Assembly: GCF_009193185.1 (NCBI RefSeq)
Contig: NZ_VUKF01000014.1
Location: forward strand, 38,230 to 102,229
Direction of reading: 5' to 3'
Length of the DNA stretch: 64,000 bases
From: Georgenia thermotolerans
Lineage (GTDB): Bacteria > Actinomycetota > Actinomycetes > Actinomycetales > Actinomycetaceae
The translations under genes and the position numbers were made by a program. Each line of letters opens with the position of its first letter. Position 1 is the first letter of the stretch. The notes below the pieces were generated by a model. That model was given only the letters and a program-made list of their open reading frames with translations. It had not been told where the DNA came from and searched no databases. Positions 48,447-58,650 of the stretch are shown here, in pieces.

Positions 48447-49967
48447 GTGAGCTCGCGCCGACTTCGGCTCCTCGCAGCCTCCGCCGCCCTGCTCTGCGCC
48501 GCCTGCACCCCGACGTCGTCCCTGTCGGTCCCGGCGAGCCCGTCCCCGCCGGAGGCCAGCGGCCCGCCGGCCGCCTCCGCGGACTGGGTGCGCACCGAGA
48601 ACGCCCACGCCGGCACGCCGGGCTGGCAGATCGCCCGGCCGAGCGGCCCCGGCGAGATCGAGGGCTACGCCGACACCGTCAGCGCCGAGCCCGGCCGGCA
48701 GGTGCGCCTGTTCGTGTCCACCACGGCGGCCCGGTTCCGTGCCGAGGCGTTCCGGGTGGGCTGGTACGACGGCGTCGGGGCCCGCCGGTACTGGTCCTCG
48801 CCCCGTGTGGCCGGCCACCGGCAGCCACCCGCGACGACCACCGCGGACACCCGCACGGCCAGCGCCCCCTGGCGCCCCTCCCTGACCATGCCGACCGCGG
48901 GCTGGGCGCCGGGCAACTACCTGATCCGCCTCACCGCCGACTCCGGTGGTCAGACCTACGTCCCGCTCACCCTGCGCACGCCGGACGCCGCGGGCCGGGT
49001 CCTGATCCTCAACGCCGTGACGACCTGGCAGGCCTACAACGGCTGGGGCGGGCGCAGCCTCTACAAGGGCCCTCGCGGCTACCCGGACCGCTCCTACGCG
49101 GTGAGCTTCGACCGGCCCTACGACCGCAACGACGGCACGGGCCTGTACCTGATCGACGAGCTGCCCGCCGTCCGCCTGGCCGAGCGCAGCGGCATCAACC
49201 TCGGCTACCTCACCGACGTCGACCTCGACCGCGACCCCGACGCCGTGCGCGGCGCCCGCGCGGTGATCTCCCTCGGCCACGACGAGTACTGGTCGACCGC
49301 CATGCGCGACCGCCTCACCGCCGCCCGCGACGCCGGCACGAACGTCGCCTTCCTCGGCGCCAACGCCGTCTACCGGCACATCCGCTTCGACCGGGCCGCC
49401 ACCGGGGACCGGCGCCTGGAGATCGACTACAAGGAGCCGCGGCTGGACCCCCTGCTCGGCAAGAACGACGCGGAGGTGACGGCGGACTGGCCCCGCGGTC
49501 CCCGCCCGCGCCCGCAGTCGGACCTGACCGGCACCTTCTACGAGTGCAACCCGGTGCGCGCACCCATGGTCCTCACCGCCACCCCGGCGTGGCTGTTCGC
49601 CGGGAGCGGCGCCGGCCCCGGGACGACCCTGCCCCGCCTGGTCGGCTCCGAGTACGACCGGGTCAACCTCGCGGTGCCCACCCCCCGGCCCATCCAGGTC
49701 CTCGCGCACTCCCCGGTCACCTGCGGCGGGCGTCGCTCGTTCGCCGACATGGCCTACTACTCCACCCCGAGCGGGGCCGGCGTGCTGAACGTCGGCACCA
49801 ACATGTGGGTCCGGGCGCTGGACCGCGGCGCCGGCACCGGGGCCGACGCCGCCCGCAACGAGGCGATCGTCAGCCGCGTGACGACGAACCTGCTGCACGC
49901 CTTCGCCGCCGGCCCGGCCGGCGCGGCGCACCCGGCCGTCGACAACGTCACCGAGATCGGATCGTGA
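48447..49967 (+). CDS. Lipoprotein with N,N-dimethylformamidase beta-subunit-like domain
   Basis: A 506-residue exported protein. The signal peptide with lipobox (LLAASAALLCAAC) gives a lipid anchor, and a Pro/Ser-rich linker follows. The main domain resembles the dimethylformamidase beta-subunit family. An N-terminal beta-sandwich (IEGYADTVSAEPGRQVRLFVSTTAARFRAEAFRVGWYDG) is followed by the catalytic-type region: LNAVTTWQAYNGWGGRSLY, VISLGHDEYWS and FYECNPVRAPM. The GTG at 48447 follows GGAAGGGGG, so the 25 upstream in-frame codons are excluded. Substrate unknown; stand-alone secreted members are common in actinobacteria and not tied to dimethylformamide. Confidence 0.85.
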   Translation: MSSRRLRLLAASAALLCAACTPTSSLSVPASPSPPEASGPPAASADWVRTENAHAGTPGWQIARPSGPGEIEGYADTVSAEPGRQVRLFVSTTAARFRAEAFRVGWYDGVGARRYWSSPRVAGHRQPPATTTADTRTASAPWRPSLTMPTAGWAPGNYLIRLTADSGGQTYVPLTLRTPDAAGRVLILNAVTTWQAYNGWGGRSLYKGPRGYPDRSYAVSFDRPYDRNDGTGLYLIDELPAVRLAERSGINLGYLTDVDLDRDPDAVRGARAVISLGHDEYWSTAMRDRLTAARDAGTNVAFLGANAVYRHIRFDRAATGDRRLEIDYKEPRLDPLLGKNDAEVTADWPRGPRPRPQSDLTGTFYECNPVRAPMVLTATPAWLFAGSGAGPGTTLPRLVGSEYDRVNLAVPTPRPIQVLAHSPVTCGGRRSFADMAYYSTPSGAGVLNVGTNMWVRALDRGAGTGADAARNEAIVSRVTTNLLHAFAAGPAGAAHPAVDNVTEIGS

Positions 49968-50012
49968 CCGCGCCCGCGTCCGACTCTCGTCTCGGGCGCC
50001 GAGCGGCGGCCC

Positions 50013-50018
50013 TACGCT
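50013..50018 (+). promoter_or_regulatory. Putative leaderless -10 box (TACGCT)
   Basis: TACGCT lies 6 nt before the GTG at 50025 with no ribosome binding site in between. Confidence 0.5.
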
Positions 50019-50024
50019 CCGTCG

Positions 50025-50579
50025 GTGGCCTGGTGGGAGTACCTGATCGTCCTCGGCGTCGTGCTGCTCGCGCAGTTCGTCGGCGGCTTCGCCCTCGCCG
50101 CCTGGCGCGACCGCAGCGCCCGGCGCGCACCGGCCCGCATCCGCGCCGGGCGTCGCGTCCCCGTGGCGGTCACGGTGCTCGCGGACGGGCCTCGCCGCTG
50201 CCTGGCCGTGCGCGACGGCGAGGACGTGCGCATCCACGGCCGGAAGATCGCGCTGGTGGTGAGCACCACGGAGGCGGCGGCCGCGACGGTCCGCCGCGAC
50301 CACATCGACGAGGAGATGGCGGAGCTCGCCGAGCTGCGCGGGTTCGTGGACGAGCACGGCCGACAGGTCTTCCTCGGGCCGCCGGAGGAGTGGGCGCCGG
50401 CCTACGCGGCGCTGATTCAGGCACCGGCCGCGCGGGCCGGACGCCTGACGCTGCTGTGGTCCGCCAGCCTGCGGCCGGCCACGGTTGCCGGTGCCCTGGC
50501 CGTGCTGGCGGCATCACTGGTCCAGGCGATCTGGTGGAGCGGCCTCACCGAACGGCTCCCGGGGGTGGCGGCGCCCTGA
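50025..50579 (+). CDS. Hypothetical membrane protein, 184 aa
   Basis: An N-terminal helix (YLIVLGVVLLAQFVGGFALAA) and a C-terminal helix (PATVAGALAVLAASLVQAIWW) bracket a soluble core. The core has a beta-rich stretch (VPVAVTVLADGPRRCLAVRDGEDVRIHGRKIALVVSTTE) and a helical acidic segment (HIDEEMAELAELRGFVDEHG). No family was recognised. The GTG at 50025 follows a TACGCT box by 6 nt, indicating a leaderless message. It ends just upstream of the ileS T-box leader and shares its direction, but the T-box region brings its own promoter-like hexamer. Confidence 0.6.
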   Translation: MAWWEYLIVLGVVLLAQFVGGFALAAWRDRSARRAPARIRAGRRVPVAVTVLADGPRRCLAVRDGEDVRIHGRKIALVVSTTEAAAATVRRDHIDEEMAELAELRGFVDEHGRQVFLGPPEEWAPAYAALIQAPAARAGRLTLLWSASLRPATVAGALAVLAASLVQAIWWSGLTERLPGVAAP

Positions 50580-50602
50580 CGGCGCCACCCCCAGGTCGGC
50601 GC

Positions 50603-50846
50603 TAGACTTCCCCGAACAGGCGTCGACCCGGCCATCACCGGCGAGCCTCCGGAAGAACAGGGCCCCCCGGCCCCCAGTAGAACCGGACGGGTAGGGCCCG
50701 TCACAGCCTTTCTCGAGCGGTCACGACCGGCGCACGCCGGGCGGGGCAAGCGAGGTGGTACCGCGGCACCGGCCGCGCGGGCGAGGACCCGCGGGGCGGC
50801 GTCGTCCTCGCAGCCAGCACAAGTCGTCACCGACCGAGGAGCAGCA
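50603..50846 (+). promoter_or_regulatory. T-box riboswitch (isoleucine, translational type) with upstream -10 box
   Basis: TAGACT (50603-50608) is a likely -10 box. The leader contains the Stem I signatures CTCCGGAAGAAC and AGTAGAACCGGACGGGT, a specifier-like ATC at 50634-50636 (isoleucine), and the invariant T-box GGTGGTACCGCGG (50754-50766) that pairs with uncharged tRNA. There is no intrinsic terminator with a U-run. Instead CCTCG downstream can pair with the CGAGG of the ileS ribosome binding site, so uncharged tRNA-Ile should free translation, as known for actinobacterial ileS T-boxes. Confidence 0.93.
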
Positions 50847-53800
50847 TTGGCTGACCAGCCGCAGCGTTACCCTCTCCACCGCCCGGGCAGCGAGGTGCAG
50901 GCCTCGCCGAGCTTCCCCGCGCTCGAGCAGGAGGTGCTCGAGTACTGGAAGCAGGACGGCACCTTCCAGGCCTCGATCGACAACCGGCCCGCGGGCGAGA
51001 ACGGCGAGAACGAGTTCGTCTTCTACGACGGCCCGCCCTTCGCCAACGGCCTGCCCCACTACGGCCACCTGCTCACCGGGTACGTCAAGGACGTCGTCGG
51101 CCGCTTCCAGACCCAGCTCGGCCACCGGGTCGAGCGGCGCTTCGGCTGGGACACCCACGGCCTGCCCGCCGAGCTCGAGGCCGAGCGGATCCTGGGCATC
51201 ACCGACAAGACCCAGATCGACGAGATGGGCATCGAGGCCTTCAACAAGGCCTGCCGCGACTCGGTGCTGCGCTACACCCAGGAGTGGCAGGACTACGTCA
51301 CCCGCCAGGCGCGCTGGGTCGACTTCGACCACGACTACAAGACCCTCGACCCCACCTTCATGGAGTCGGTGATCTGGGCCTTCAAGCAGCTCTACGACAA
51401 GGGCCTGGCCTACGAGGGCTACCGGGTGCTGCCGTACTGCTGGCACGACCAGACCCCGCTGTCCAACCACGAGCTGCGCATGGACGACGACGTCTACCAG
51501 ATGCGCCAGGACCCCTCGGTCACCGTCGGCGTGCGCCTGGAGACCGGCGAGCTGGCCCTCATCTGGACGACGACGCCGTGGACCCTGCCGTCCAACCTCG
51601 CCGTCGCCGTCGGCCCGGACATCGAGTACGTCGCGGTCGCCCCGCAGGACGGGCCGCTGGCCGGGGAGCGGGTCATCCTCGCCCGCTCCCGCCTGCACGC
51701 CTACGCCCGCGAGCTGGGCGAGGAGCCCGACGTGGTCGCCGCCTTCCCGGGCACCGAGCTGGCCGGGCGGCGCTACGCGCCGATCTTCGACTACTTCCTG
51801 GGCCGCCCCGACGACCAGGCGCCCGGCCCGAACGCCTGGCAGGTGGTGGCCGCCGACTACGTCAGCACCGAGGACGGCACCGGGCTGGTCCACCAGGCCC
51901 CGGCCTTCGGCGAGGACGACATGGCGGTGTGCCAGGCCCACGGCATCGGCACCGTGGTGCCCGTCGACGACGCCGCCCGGTTCACGAGCGAGGTGCACGA
52001 CTACGCCGGCCAGCAGGTGTTCGAGGCGAACAAGGCGATCATCGCCGACCTCAAGCGCGGCACCGGCCCGCTGGCCCGTCGTCCCGAGGCCGAGCGCGCG
52101 GTCCTGGTGCGCCAGGAGACCTACGACCACTCCTACCCGCACTGCTGGCGCTGCCGCACGCCGCTGATCTACAAGGCGGTGACGAGCTGGTTCGTGCGGG
52201 TCACGGAGTTCCGCGACCGCATGGTCGAGCTCAACCAGGACATCACCTGGGTGCCCGAGCACATCAAGGACGGGCAGTTCGGCCACTGGCTCGCCGGCGC
52301 CCGGGACTGGTCGATCTCCCGCAACCGCTACTGGGGCACGCCCATCCCGGTGTGGGTCTCCGACGACCCCGCCTACCCGCGTACCGACGTCTACGGCTCT
52401 CTCGCCGAGCTCGAGGCCGACTTCGGCCGCCTGCCGCTCGGCCCCGACGGCGAGCCCAACCTGCACCGGCCCTACATCGACGAGCTGACCCGGCCCAACC
52501 CGGACGACCCGACCGGGAAGTCCACGATGCGCCGGATCCCGGACATCCTCGACGTCTGGTTCGACTCCGGGTCGATGCCCTACGCCCAGGTGCACTACCC
52601 GATGGCGAACCGGGACTGGTTCGACCACCACAACCCGGGCGACTTCATCGTCGAGTACATCGGGCAGACCCGCGGGTGGTTCTACACCCTGCACGTGCTG
52701 GCCACCGCCCTGTTCGACCGGCCCGCCTTCCGCACCGCCGTCTCCCACGGCATCGTGCTCGGCTCCGACGGGCGCAAGATGAGCAAGTCGCTGCGCAACT
52801 ACCCCGACGTCAACGAGGTCTTCGAGCGCGACGGCTCCGACGCCATGCGCCTGTTCCTCATGGGCTCGCCGGTGGTGCGCGGCGGGAACCTCATCGTCAC
52901 CGAGGAGGGCATCCGGGAGAACGTGCGCCAGGTGCTCCTGCCGCTGTGGAACGCCTGGTACTTCTTCGCGCTCTACGCCGGCACCCTCGACGGCGGCAAG
53001 GGCTACCTCGCCCGCCCGGTGGCGCTGGACGACGCCGAGGAGGTGGCCGCCCTGCACGTCATGGACCGCTACCTCCTCGCCCGCACCCGCGACCTGGCCG
53101 CGGGCGTCCGGGCCCAGCTGGAGGCCTACGACGTGCCCGGGGCGGTGCAGTCCCTGCGCGAGCACCTCGACCTGCTGACCAACTGGTACGTGCGCACCTC
53201 GCGCGACCGGTTCTGGGAGGAGGACGCCGGCGCGTTCAACACCCTGTACACCGCGCTGGAGGTCTTCACCCGGGTCATGGCGCCGCTGGCGCCGCTGGTG
53301 ACCGAGGAGATCTGGCGGGGCCTGACCGGCGGGCGCAGCGTGCACCTGACCGACTGGCCCGAGCTGCCCGAGACGGTGGCCGACGACGCCCTCGTCGCGG
53401 CCATGGACCAGGTCCGCGACGTGGTCTCGGCCACCCTGGGGCTGCGCAAGGCGCACGCCCGGCGGGTGCGCCAGCCGCTGCGCACCCTCACCGTCGTCGT
53501 CGAGGACCCGGCCGCGCTCGCGCCGTTCGCCGACCTGGCCGCCTCGGAGGTCAACGTCAAGCGCGTGGACCTGCGGGCGCTGGCCGACGGCGCCGCCGAG
53601 GAGTTCGGCGTGGTCACCAAGCTCACCGTCAACGCCCGGGCCGCCGGGCCGCGGCTGGGCAAGGACGTGCAGCGGGCCATCAAGGCCGCCCGCGAGGGCT
53701 TCTGGGAGCAGCGCGAGGGCGACGGCGTCGTCGTCGCCGACGGCATCGAGCTGCTGCCCGAGGAGTTCACCCTCACCACCGAGGTGGAGAGCCGGGAGGG

Positions 53801-54107
53801 CGACGCCCACGTCGCCGCCGTGCTGCCCGGCGGCGGGTTCGTGGTGCTGGACATCGCCGTCGACGACGAGCTCGCCGCCGAGGGCTACGCCCGCGACGTC
53901 GTGCGCGTGGTCCAGGACGCCCGCAAGGCCGCCGACCTGTACGTGGCCGACCGGATCCACCTCGACCTGGTCGTCCCGGCGGACAAGCTCGCGTGGGTCC
54001 AGGCCCACGAGGAGCTCATCGCCCGCGAGACCCTCGCCCTGGAGGTCGCCGCCTCCGCCGGCGACGTCGACGCCCCCGAGGCCCGCGTGCGGAAGATGGA
54101 GGCGTGA
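50847..54107 (+). CDS. ileS: Isoleucine-tRNA ligase
   Basis: Class Ia synthetase of 1086 aa. The HIGH-type motif is in [16 protein letters not shown] near residue 57, the editing domain includes [13 protein letters not shown], and the KMSKS loop is in [16 protein letters not shown]. The long C-terminal region (about 230 residues after ELPETVADD) includes [18 protein letters not shown], as in the eukaryote-like, mupirocin-tolerant IleRS2 type common in actinobacteria. Starts with TTG at 50847 behind GAGGAG. Controlled by the T-box leader. The stop overlaps folC (TGATG). Confidence 0.96.
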   Translation: MADQPQRYPLHRPGSEVQASPSFPALEQEVLEYWKQDGTFQASIDNRPAGENGENEFVFYDGPPFANGLPHYGHLLTGYVKDVVGRFQTQLGHRVERRFGWDTHGLPAELEAERILGITDKTQIDEMGIEAFNKACRDSVLRYTQEWQDYVTRQARWVDFDHDYKTLDPTFMESVIWAFKQLYDKGLAYEGYRVLPYCWHDQTPLSNHELRMDDDVYQMRQDPSVTVGVRLETGELALIWTTTPWTLPSNLAVAVGPDIEYVAVAPQDGPLAGERVILARSRLHAYARELGEEPDVVAAFPGTELAGRRYAPIFDYFLGRPDDQAPGPNAWQVVAADYVSTEDGTGLVHQAPAFGEDDMAVCQAHGIGTVVPVDDAARFTSEVHDYAGQQVFEANKAIIADLKRGTGPLARRPEAERAVLVRQETYDHSYPHCWRCRTPLIYKAVTSWFVRVTEFRDRMVELNQDITWVPEHIKDGQFGHWLAGARDWSISRNRYWGTPIPVWVSDDPAYPRTDVYGSLAELEADFGRLPLGPDGEPNLHRPYIDELTRPNPDDPTGKSTMRRIPDILDVWFDSGSMPYAQVHYPMANRDWFDHHNPGDFIVEYIGQTRGWFYTLHVLATALFDRPAFRTAVSHGIVLGSDGRKMSKSLRNYPDVNEVFERDGSDAMRLFLMGSPVVRGGNLIVTEEGIRENVRQVLLPLWNAWYFFALYAGTLDGGKGYLARPVALDDAEEVAALHVMDRYLLARTRDLAAGVRAQLEAYDVPGAVQSLREHLDLLTNWYVRTSRDRFWEEDAGAFNTLYTALEVFTRVMAPLAPLVTEEIWRGLTGGRSVHLTDWPELPETVADDALVAAMDQVRDVVSATLGLRKAHARRVRQPLRTLTVVVEDPAALAPFADLAASEVNVKRVDLRALADGAAEEFGVVTKLTVNARAAGPRLGKDVQRAIKAAREGFWEQREGDGVVVADGIELLPEEFTLTTEVESREGDAHVAAVLPGGGFVVLDIAVDDELAAEGYARDVVRVVQDARKAADLYVADRIHLDLVVPADKLAWVQAHEELIARETLALEVAASAGDVDAPEARVRKMEA

Positions 54108-55783
54108 TGAGCGAGCGCACCAACGACGGCGAGCCCACCCCCGAGGGCGAGCGCACCCCCGAGGGCGAGCGGTCCCCCCGCGACCCGGCCGAGGCCGAGC
54201 GCGAGGCCCGCGAGCGGATCGCCGCCTTCATGGCGGCCGCCGACGCCCCCGACGACGAGGCGGCCGCGCCCACCGCGGAGGAGCGCGCGGAGGACGAGCA
54301 CGAGGCGGGCCTCAAGGCCCTCCTCAGCTCGCCGCTGTTCACCGGGCCCGACCCGGACGTGGCCGAGGAGGTCCTGCACGAGGAGGACGCCGGCCCCACC
54401 GAGGCGCAGCAGCGGGCCGGCGCCGTCGCGCACGCCCAGGCGGAGGAGGAGGTCCGGCGGATCTACCAGGCCATCCTCACCCGCGCCCCCGAGCACGACG
54501 TCCAGCCCAGCCTGCAGCGGGTGGCCGACGTCCTCGAGCTGCTCGGCGACCCGCACAAGGCCTACCCGCTGGTCCACCTCACCGGCACCAACGGCAAGAC
54601 CTCCACCGCGCGGATGGTCGAGCGGCTGCTGCGCGAACGGGGCCTGCGCACGGGGCGGTTCACCTCCCCGCACCTGCACTCGGTGCGCGAGCGCATCGCC
54701 CTGGACGGCCAGCCGATCAGCCCCGAGCAGTTCATCGCCACGTGGGAGGACGTCGCCCCCTACGTCGAGATGGTCGACGCCCGCTCGCAGGCCGCCGGCG
54801 GCCCGCGGCTGAGCTTCTTCGAGGTGTTCACCGTCATGGCGTACGCCGCGTTCGCCGACGCGCCGGTGGACGTCGCCGTCGTCGAGGTCGGCATGGGCGG
54901 GCGCTGGGACGCCACCAACGTCGCCGACGGCACGGTGGAGGTGCTCACCCGCATCGACCGCGACCACGAGCGCTGGCTCGGGCACACCCTGGAGGAGATC
55001 GCGGGGGAGAAGGTCGGCATCATCACCGACCGCTCGACGGTCATCTCCGCGGACCAGGCCGAGGAGGTCGACGCGGTCATCATGTCCGCCGCCGCCCAGC
55101 ACGGCGCCCGGCTGCTGCGCGACGGCCAGGAGCTCGAGGTGCTCGACCGGCAGCTGGGCGTGGGCGGGCAGCTGCTCACCCTGCGCACCCCGGCCGGGGT
55201 CTACCAGGACGTCTTCGTCCCGCTGCACGGCGAGCACCAGGCGCACAACGCGCTCCTCGCGCTCGCGGCGGTGGAGGCGTTCTTCGGCGGCGGCGCCCTC
55301 GACGGCGGCGTGGTCGAGCAGGGCTTCGCCAACGTCGACTCCCCGGGCCGGCTCGAGCTGGTCCGGCGCAGCCCCACCGTGCTGGTCGACGCTGCCCACA
55401 ACCCCGCCGGCATCGAGGCGCTGCGCGCGGCGGTGGAGGAGGCCTTCGCCTTCTCCCACCTGGTCGGCGTGGTCGGGGTGATGGCGGACAAGGACGCCGA
55501 GGGGGTCCTCGCCGGCCTCGAGCCGCTGCTCAGCGAGGTGGTCATCACCCACGCCACCACCGACCGGGCGATGGACGTCGAGGAGCTGGCCGAGATCGCC
55601 GTCGACGTCTTCGGCGAGGACCGCGTGTACGTGGCCGAGCGGCTCGACGACGCCATCGACAAGGCGGCGACGCTGGCCGAGCGGGACCCCGACGAGGTGG
55701 TCACCACCACCGGGGTGCTCGTGGCCGGCTCGGTGCTGCTCGCGGCCGAGGCGCGGGCGCTGATGGGCAAGACCTCCGCCTGA
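54107..55783 (+). CDS. folC: Bifunctional folylpolyglutamate/dihydrofolate synthase with acidic N-terminal extension
   Basis: Mur-ligase-family enzyme of 558 aa that adds glutamate to dihydropteroate and folates. The P-loop is HLTGTNGKTSTARMVERLL at about 160-178, followed by FTSPHLHSVRERI, FFEVFTVMAYAAFADAPVDVAVVEVGMGGRWDATN, and the C-terminal LVDAAHNPAGIEALR. About 110 residues precede the conserved domain: a Glu/Pro-rich repeat (PEGERTPEGER) and an acidic helical stretch (EREARERIAAFMAA... EEERAEDEHEAGL). The ATG at 54107 overlaps the ileS stop. ileS-folC coupling is shared with related actinobacteria. Confidence 0.93.
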   Translation: MSERTNDGEPTPEGERTPEGERSPRDPAEAEREARERIAAFMAAADAPDDEAAAPTAEERAEDEHEAGLKALLSSPLFTGPDPDVAEEVLHEEDAGPTEAQQRAGAVAHAQAEEEVRRIYQAILTRAPEHDVQPSLQRVADVLELLGDPHKAYPLVHLTGTNGKTSTARMVERLLRERGLRTGRFTSPHLHSVRERIALDGQPISPEQFIATWEDVAPYVEMVDARSQAAGGPRLSFFEVFTVMAYAAFADAPVDVAVVEVGMGGRWDATNVADGTVEVLTRIDRDHERWLGHTLEEIAGEKVGIITDRSTVISADQAEEVDAVIMSAAAQHGARLLRDGQELEVLDRQLGVGGQLLTLRTPAGVYQDVFVPLHGEHQAHNALLALAAVEAFFGGGALDGGVVEQGFANVDSPGRLELVRRSPTVLVDAAHNPAGIEALRAAVEEAFAFSHLVGVVGVMADKDAEGVLAGLEPLLSEVVITHATTDRAMDVEELAEIAVDVFGEDRVYVAERLDDAIDKAATLAERDPDEVVTTTGVLVAGSVLLAAEARALMGKTSA

Positions 55784-55855
55784 GGCCGCGCCCGGTTCTC
55801 CGTGCCGGCAGCAGCCAACCTGCCACTGTGGCTGCGCCAGCCGGTCGGAGAACGT

Positions 55856-55905
55856 GACGAGGTCGAGGTTCTGGTTGCACCTGCGACCAGAACCTCGACC
55901 TCGTC
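55856..55905 (+). terminator. Perfect 20-bp stem hairpin after folC
   Basis: 55856-55875 pairs without mismatch to 55886-55905 around a 10-nt loop, 73 nt after the folC stop in the 324-nt gap before dhaK. Its lower GC than most local hairpins and its length make it a clear terminator or structured RNA. The rest of the gap holds nothing recognised except the palindrome at 56065. Confidence 0.65.
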
Positions 55906-56064
55906 GGCGTTCGGCGTCGTCGTGCCCGGCGGATGGCGGGGCGCGCCGCCGGGCCTCGCGAGACCCCGTGAGGCGCGGCACACCTGCTCACCGCGGTCCG
56001 CTCGTCGTGCACGGACGGCCAAATGCTGGTCGGGTGGTGCCGGGAGGGGCGAGGATAAGGCCGT

Positions 56065-56080
56065 GGTCCGGTATCGGACC
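56065..56080 (+). promoter_or_regulatory. 16-nt palindrome upstream of dhaK
   Basis: GGTCCGGTATCGGACC, with 6-bp arms and a GTAT centre, lies 28 nt before the dhaK GTG. It is a candidate operator for the dha operon or a small leader hairpin; the cognate regulator is not in the window. Confidence 0.35.
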
Positions 56081-56107
56081 CTCCCCGGCTACCGAAGGAG
56101 CACGTCG

Positions 56108-57109
<1,002 letters not shown>

Positions 57110-57125
57110 CGGCGGACGGGATCGC

Positions 57126-57167
57126 CGCCGCCCCGGCGCCGGTTTTGACCGCCGCGCCGGGGCGGCG
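57126..57167 (+). other. Hairpin in the dhaK-dhaL intergenic region
   Basis: A perfect 14-bp stem (57126-57139 with 57154-57167). Its 14-nt loop contains a second small stem CGGT-TTTG-ACCG. It may attenuate transcription or protect the upstream mRNA so that DhaK is made in excess of DhaL and DhaM. Confidence 0.55.
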
Positions 57168-57211
57168 CACGCTGTGAGCGCCCTCACGGGCACGAGAATC
57201 GAGGAGGATGC

Positions 57212-57850
57212 ATGAGCGCTGCCACCCTGGGCACCGACTGGGCGCTGGACTGGGTCGCCCGGGCCGCCAAGACGGTCTCCGACCACCGGATCGACCTGAT
57301 CGAGCTCGACCGGGCCATCGGTGACGGCGACCACGGCGAGAACATGGACCGCGGCTTCACCGCCGTGACCGCCAAGCTCGCCACGTTGCGGCCCGACACG
57401 GTCGGCGACGTGCTCAAGACGGTCGCCACCACGCTGATGTCGACGGTCGGCGGGGCGGCCGGCCCGCTGTACGGCACCGCGTTCCTGCGGGCGGCCAAGG
57501 CGGTCGACGGCGAGCTCGACGCCGCGGGGGTGGCGGCCATGCTCGCGGCCGGCCTGGAGGGCATCAAGGCCCGCGGCAAGGCCGAGCCGGGGGAGAAGAC
57601 CATGGTCGACGCCTGGGAGCCGGCCGCCGAGGCCGCGCGGATGACGGCCGACGAGGGCGGCGGGCCGGCCGACGCGCTGCGCGCCGCCGCCCAGGCCGCC
57701 GCGGCCGGCTCGGACGCGACCATCCCGATGGTCGCCCGCAAGGGCCGGGCCAGCTACCTCGGCGAGCGGTCCGCGGGGCACCGTGACCCCGGGGCCGAGT
57801 CCTCCTCCCTGCTCCTCACCGCGGCGGCCGAGGCGGCGGCGGCGCTGTGA
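57212..57850 (+). CDS. dhaL: Dihydroxyacetone kinase subunit DhaL
   Basis: A 212-residue ADP-binding subunit that transfers phosphate from DhaM to dihydroxyacetone on DhaK. The Mg-ADP motif IGDGDHGENMDRGF is at about 37-50, and STVGGAAGPLYGTAF, KTMVDAWEPA and the GRASYLGERSAGHRDPGAESS lid are all present. GAGGAGG precedes the ATG at 57212. Its stop overlaps the dhaM start by 4 nt. In the PTS type the bound nucleotide acts as a cofactor rather than a substrate. Confidence 0.95.
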   Translation: MSAATLGTDWALDWVARAAKTVSDHRIDLIELDRAIGDGDHGENMDRGFTAVTAKLATLRPDTVGDVLKTVATTLMSTVGGAAGPLYGTAFLRAAKAVDGELDAAGVAAMLAAGLEGIKARGKAEPGEKTMVDAWEPAAEAARMTADEGGGPADALRAAAQAAAAGSDATIPMVARKGRASYLGERSAGHRDPGAESSSLLLTAAAEAAAAL

Positions 57851-58629
57851 CGGCGGGGGACGGGACGGCCCGCGCCGGCCTCGTGGTGGTCTCGCACTCG
57901 GTTCGGCTGGCCGAGGGGGTCGTCGAGGTGGCCGCCCAGATGGCCCCCGACGTGCGCCTGCGCCCCGCCGGCGGGACCGACGACGACCGCGTCGGCACGA
58001 GCTTCGACAAGGTCGAGTCCGCGGTGACCGGGCTGCTGGACGAGCCGGGGATCAGCGGGGTGGTGGTGCTCACCGACCTCGGCTCGGCCACGATGACGGC
58101 CGAGTCGGTCCTGGAGTTCCTCGACGACGACGCGCGCGAGCGGGTCGTCCTCGCCGACGGCCCCCTGGTGGAGGGCGCGGTCGCCGGCGCGGTGGCCGCC
58201 CAGTCGGGTGCCGCGCCGGCCGCCGTGGCCGCCGCGGTGGCCGAGGCCGCCCGCAGCTTCGGCGCGGCCGCGGAGGGCACCGGGGCGCCGTCGGAGCCCG
58301 CCGGCGCGGTGCCCGCGGGGGCCGACGGCGCGGCGGGTGCCGGCGCGGCGGCGGAGCCCGAGACGGCGGCCGGGGAGCTGACCGAGACGTTCACGCTGCA
58401 CAACAAGGTCGGGCTGCACGCCCGCCCCGCGGCGCTGCTGGCCCGCCTGGTGGCCGGCTACGACGCCGAGGTCTCCGTGAACGAGGTCGACGCCGCCAGC
58501 GTGCTGGCCCTCATGGGCCTGGGCCTGGAGAAGGGTGACGAGATGCACGTGCGGGCCAGCGGCACCCAGGCCGAGGAGGCGATGGCCGCCGTCGCCCAGG
58601 CCGTCGCCGACGGCTTCGGCGAGGAGTAG
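57847..58629 (+). CDS. dhaM: Dihydroxyacetone kinase phosphoryl donor DhaM (EIIA-HPr fusion)
   Basis: A 260-residue protein. Residues 1-135 form an EIIA-mannose-like domain with active His17 in GLVVVSHSVRLAEG and VVVLTDLGSATMTAES. A 40-residue Ala/Gly/Pro linker leads to an HPr domain from about 178, with active His191 in HNKVGLHARPAALLARLV. The EI-like third domain of the E. coli protein is absent. Phosphate flows from enzyme I through the HPr domain to His17, then DhaL. GTG start overlapping dhaL by 4 nt. No general PTS genes are nearby. Confidence 0.94.
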   Translation: MTAGDGTARAGLVVVSHSVRLAEGVVEVAAQMAPDVRLRPAGGTDDDRVGTSFDKVESAVTGLLDEPGISGVVVLTDLGSATMTAESVLEFLDDDARERVVLADGPLVEGAVAGAVAAQSGAAPAAVAAAVAEAARSFGAAAEGTGAPSEPAGAVPAGADGAAGAGAAAEPETAAGELTETFTLHNKVGLHARPAALLARLVAGYDAEVSVNEVDAASVLALMGLGLEKGDEMHVRASGTQAEEAMAAVAQAVADGFGEE

Positions 58630-58650
58630 CGCCCCCCGCCCGCCCCTCCC

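Noticed and set aside
50721..54008. A 1095-codon open frame antisense to ileS
   Set aside because: Its product is low-complexity Val/Gly/Leu/Asp sequence typical of the reverse complement of high-GC third positions. ileS on the other strand has full family motifs.
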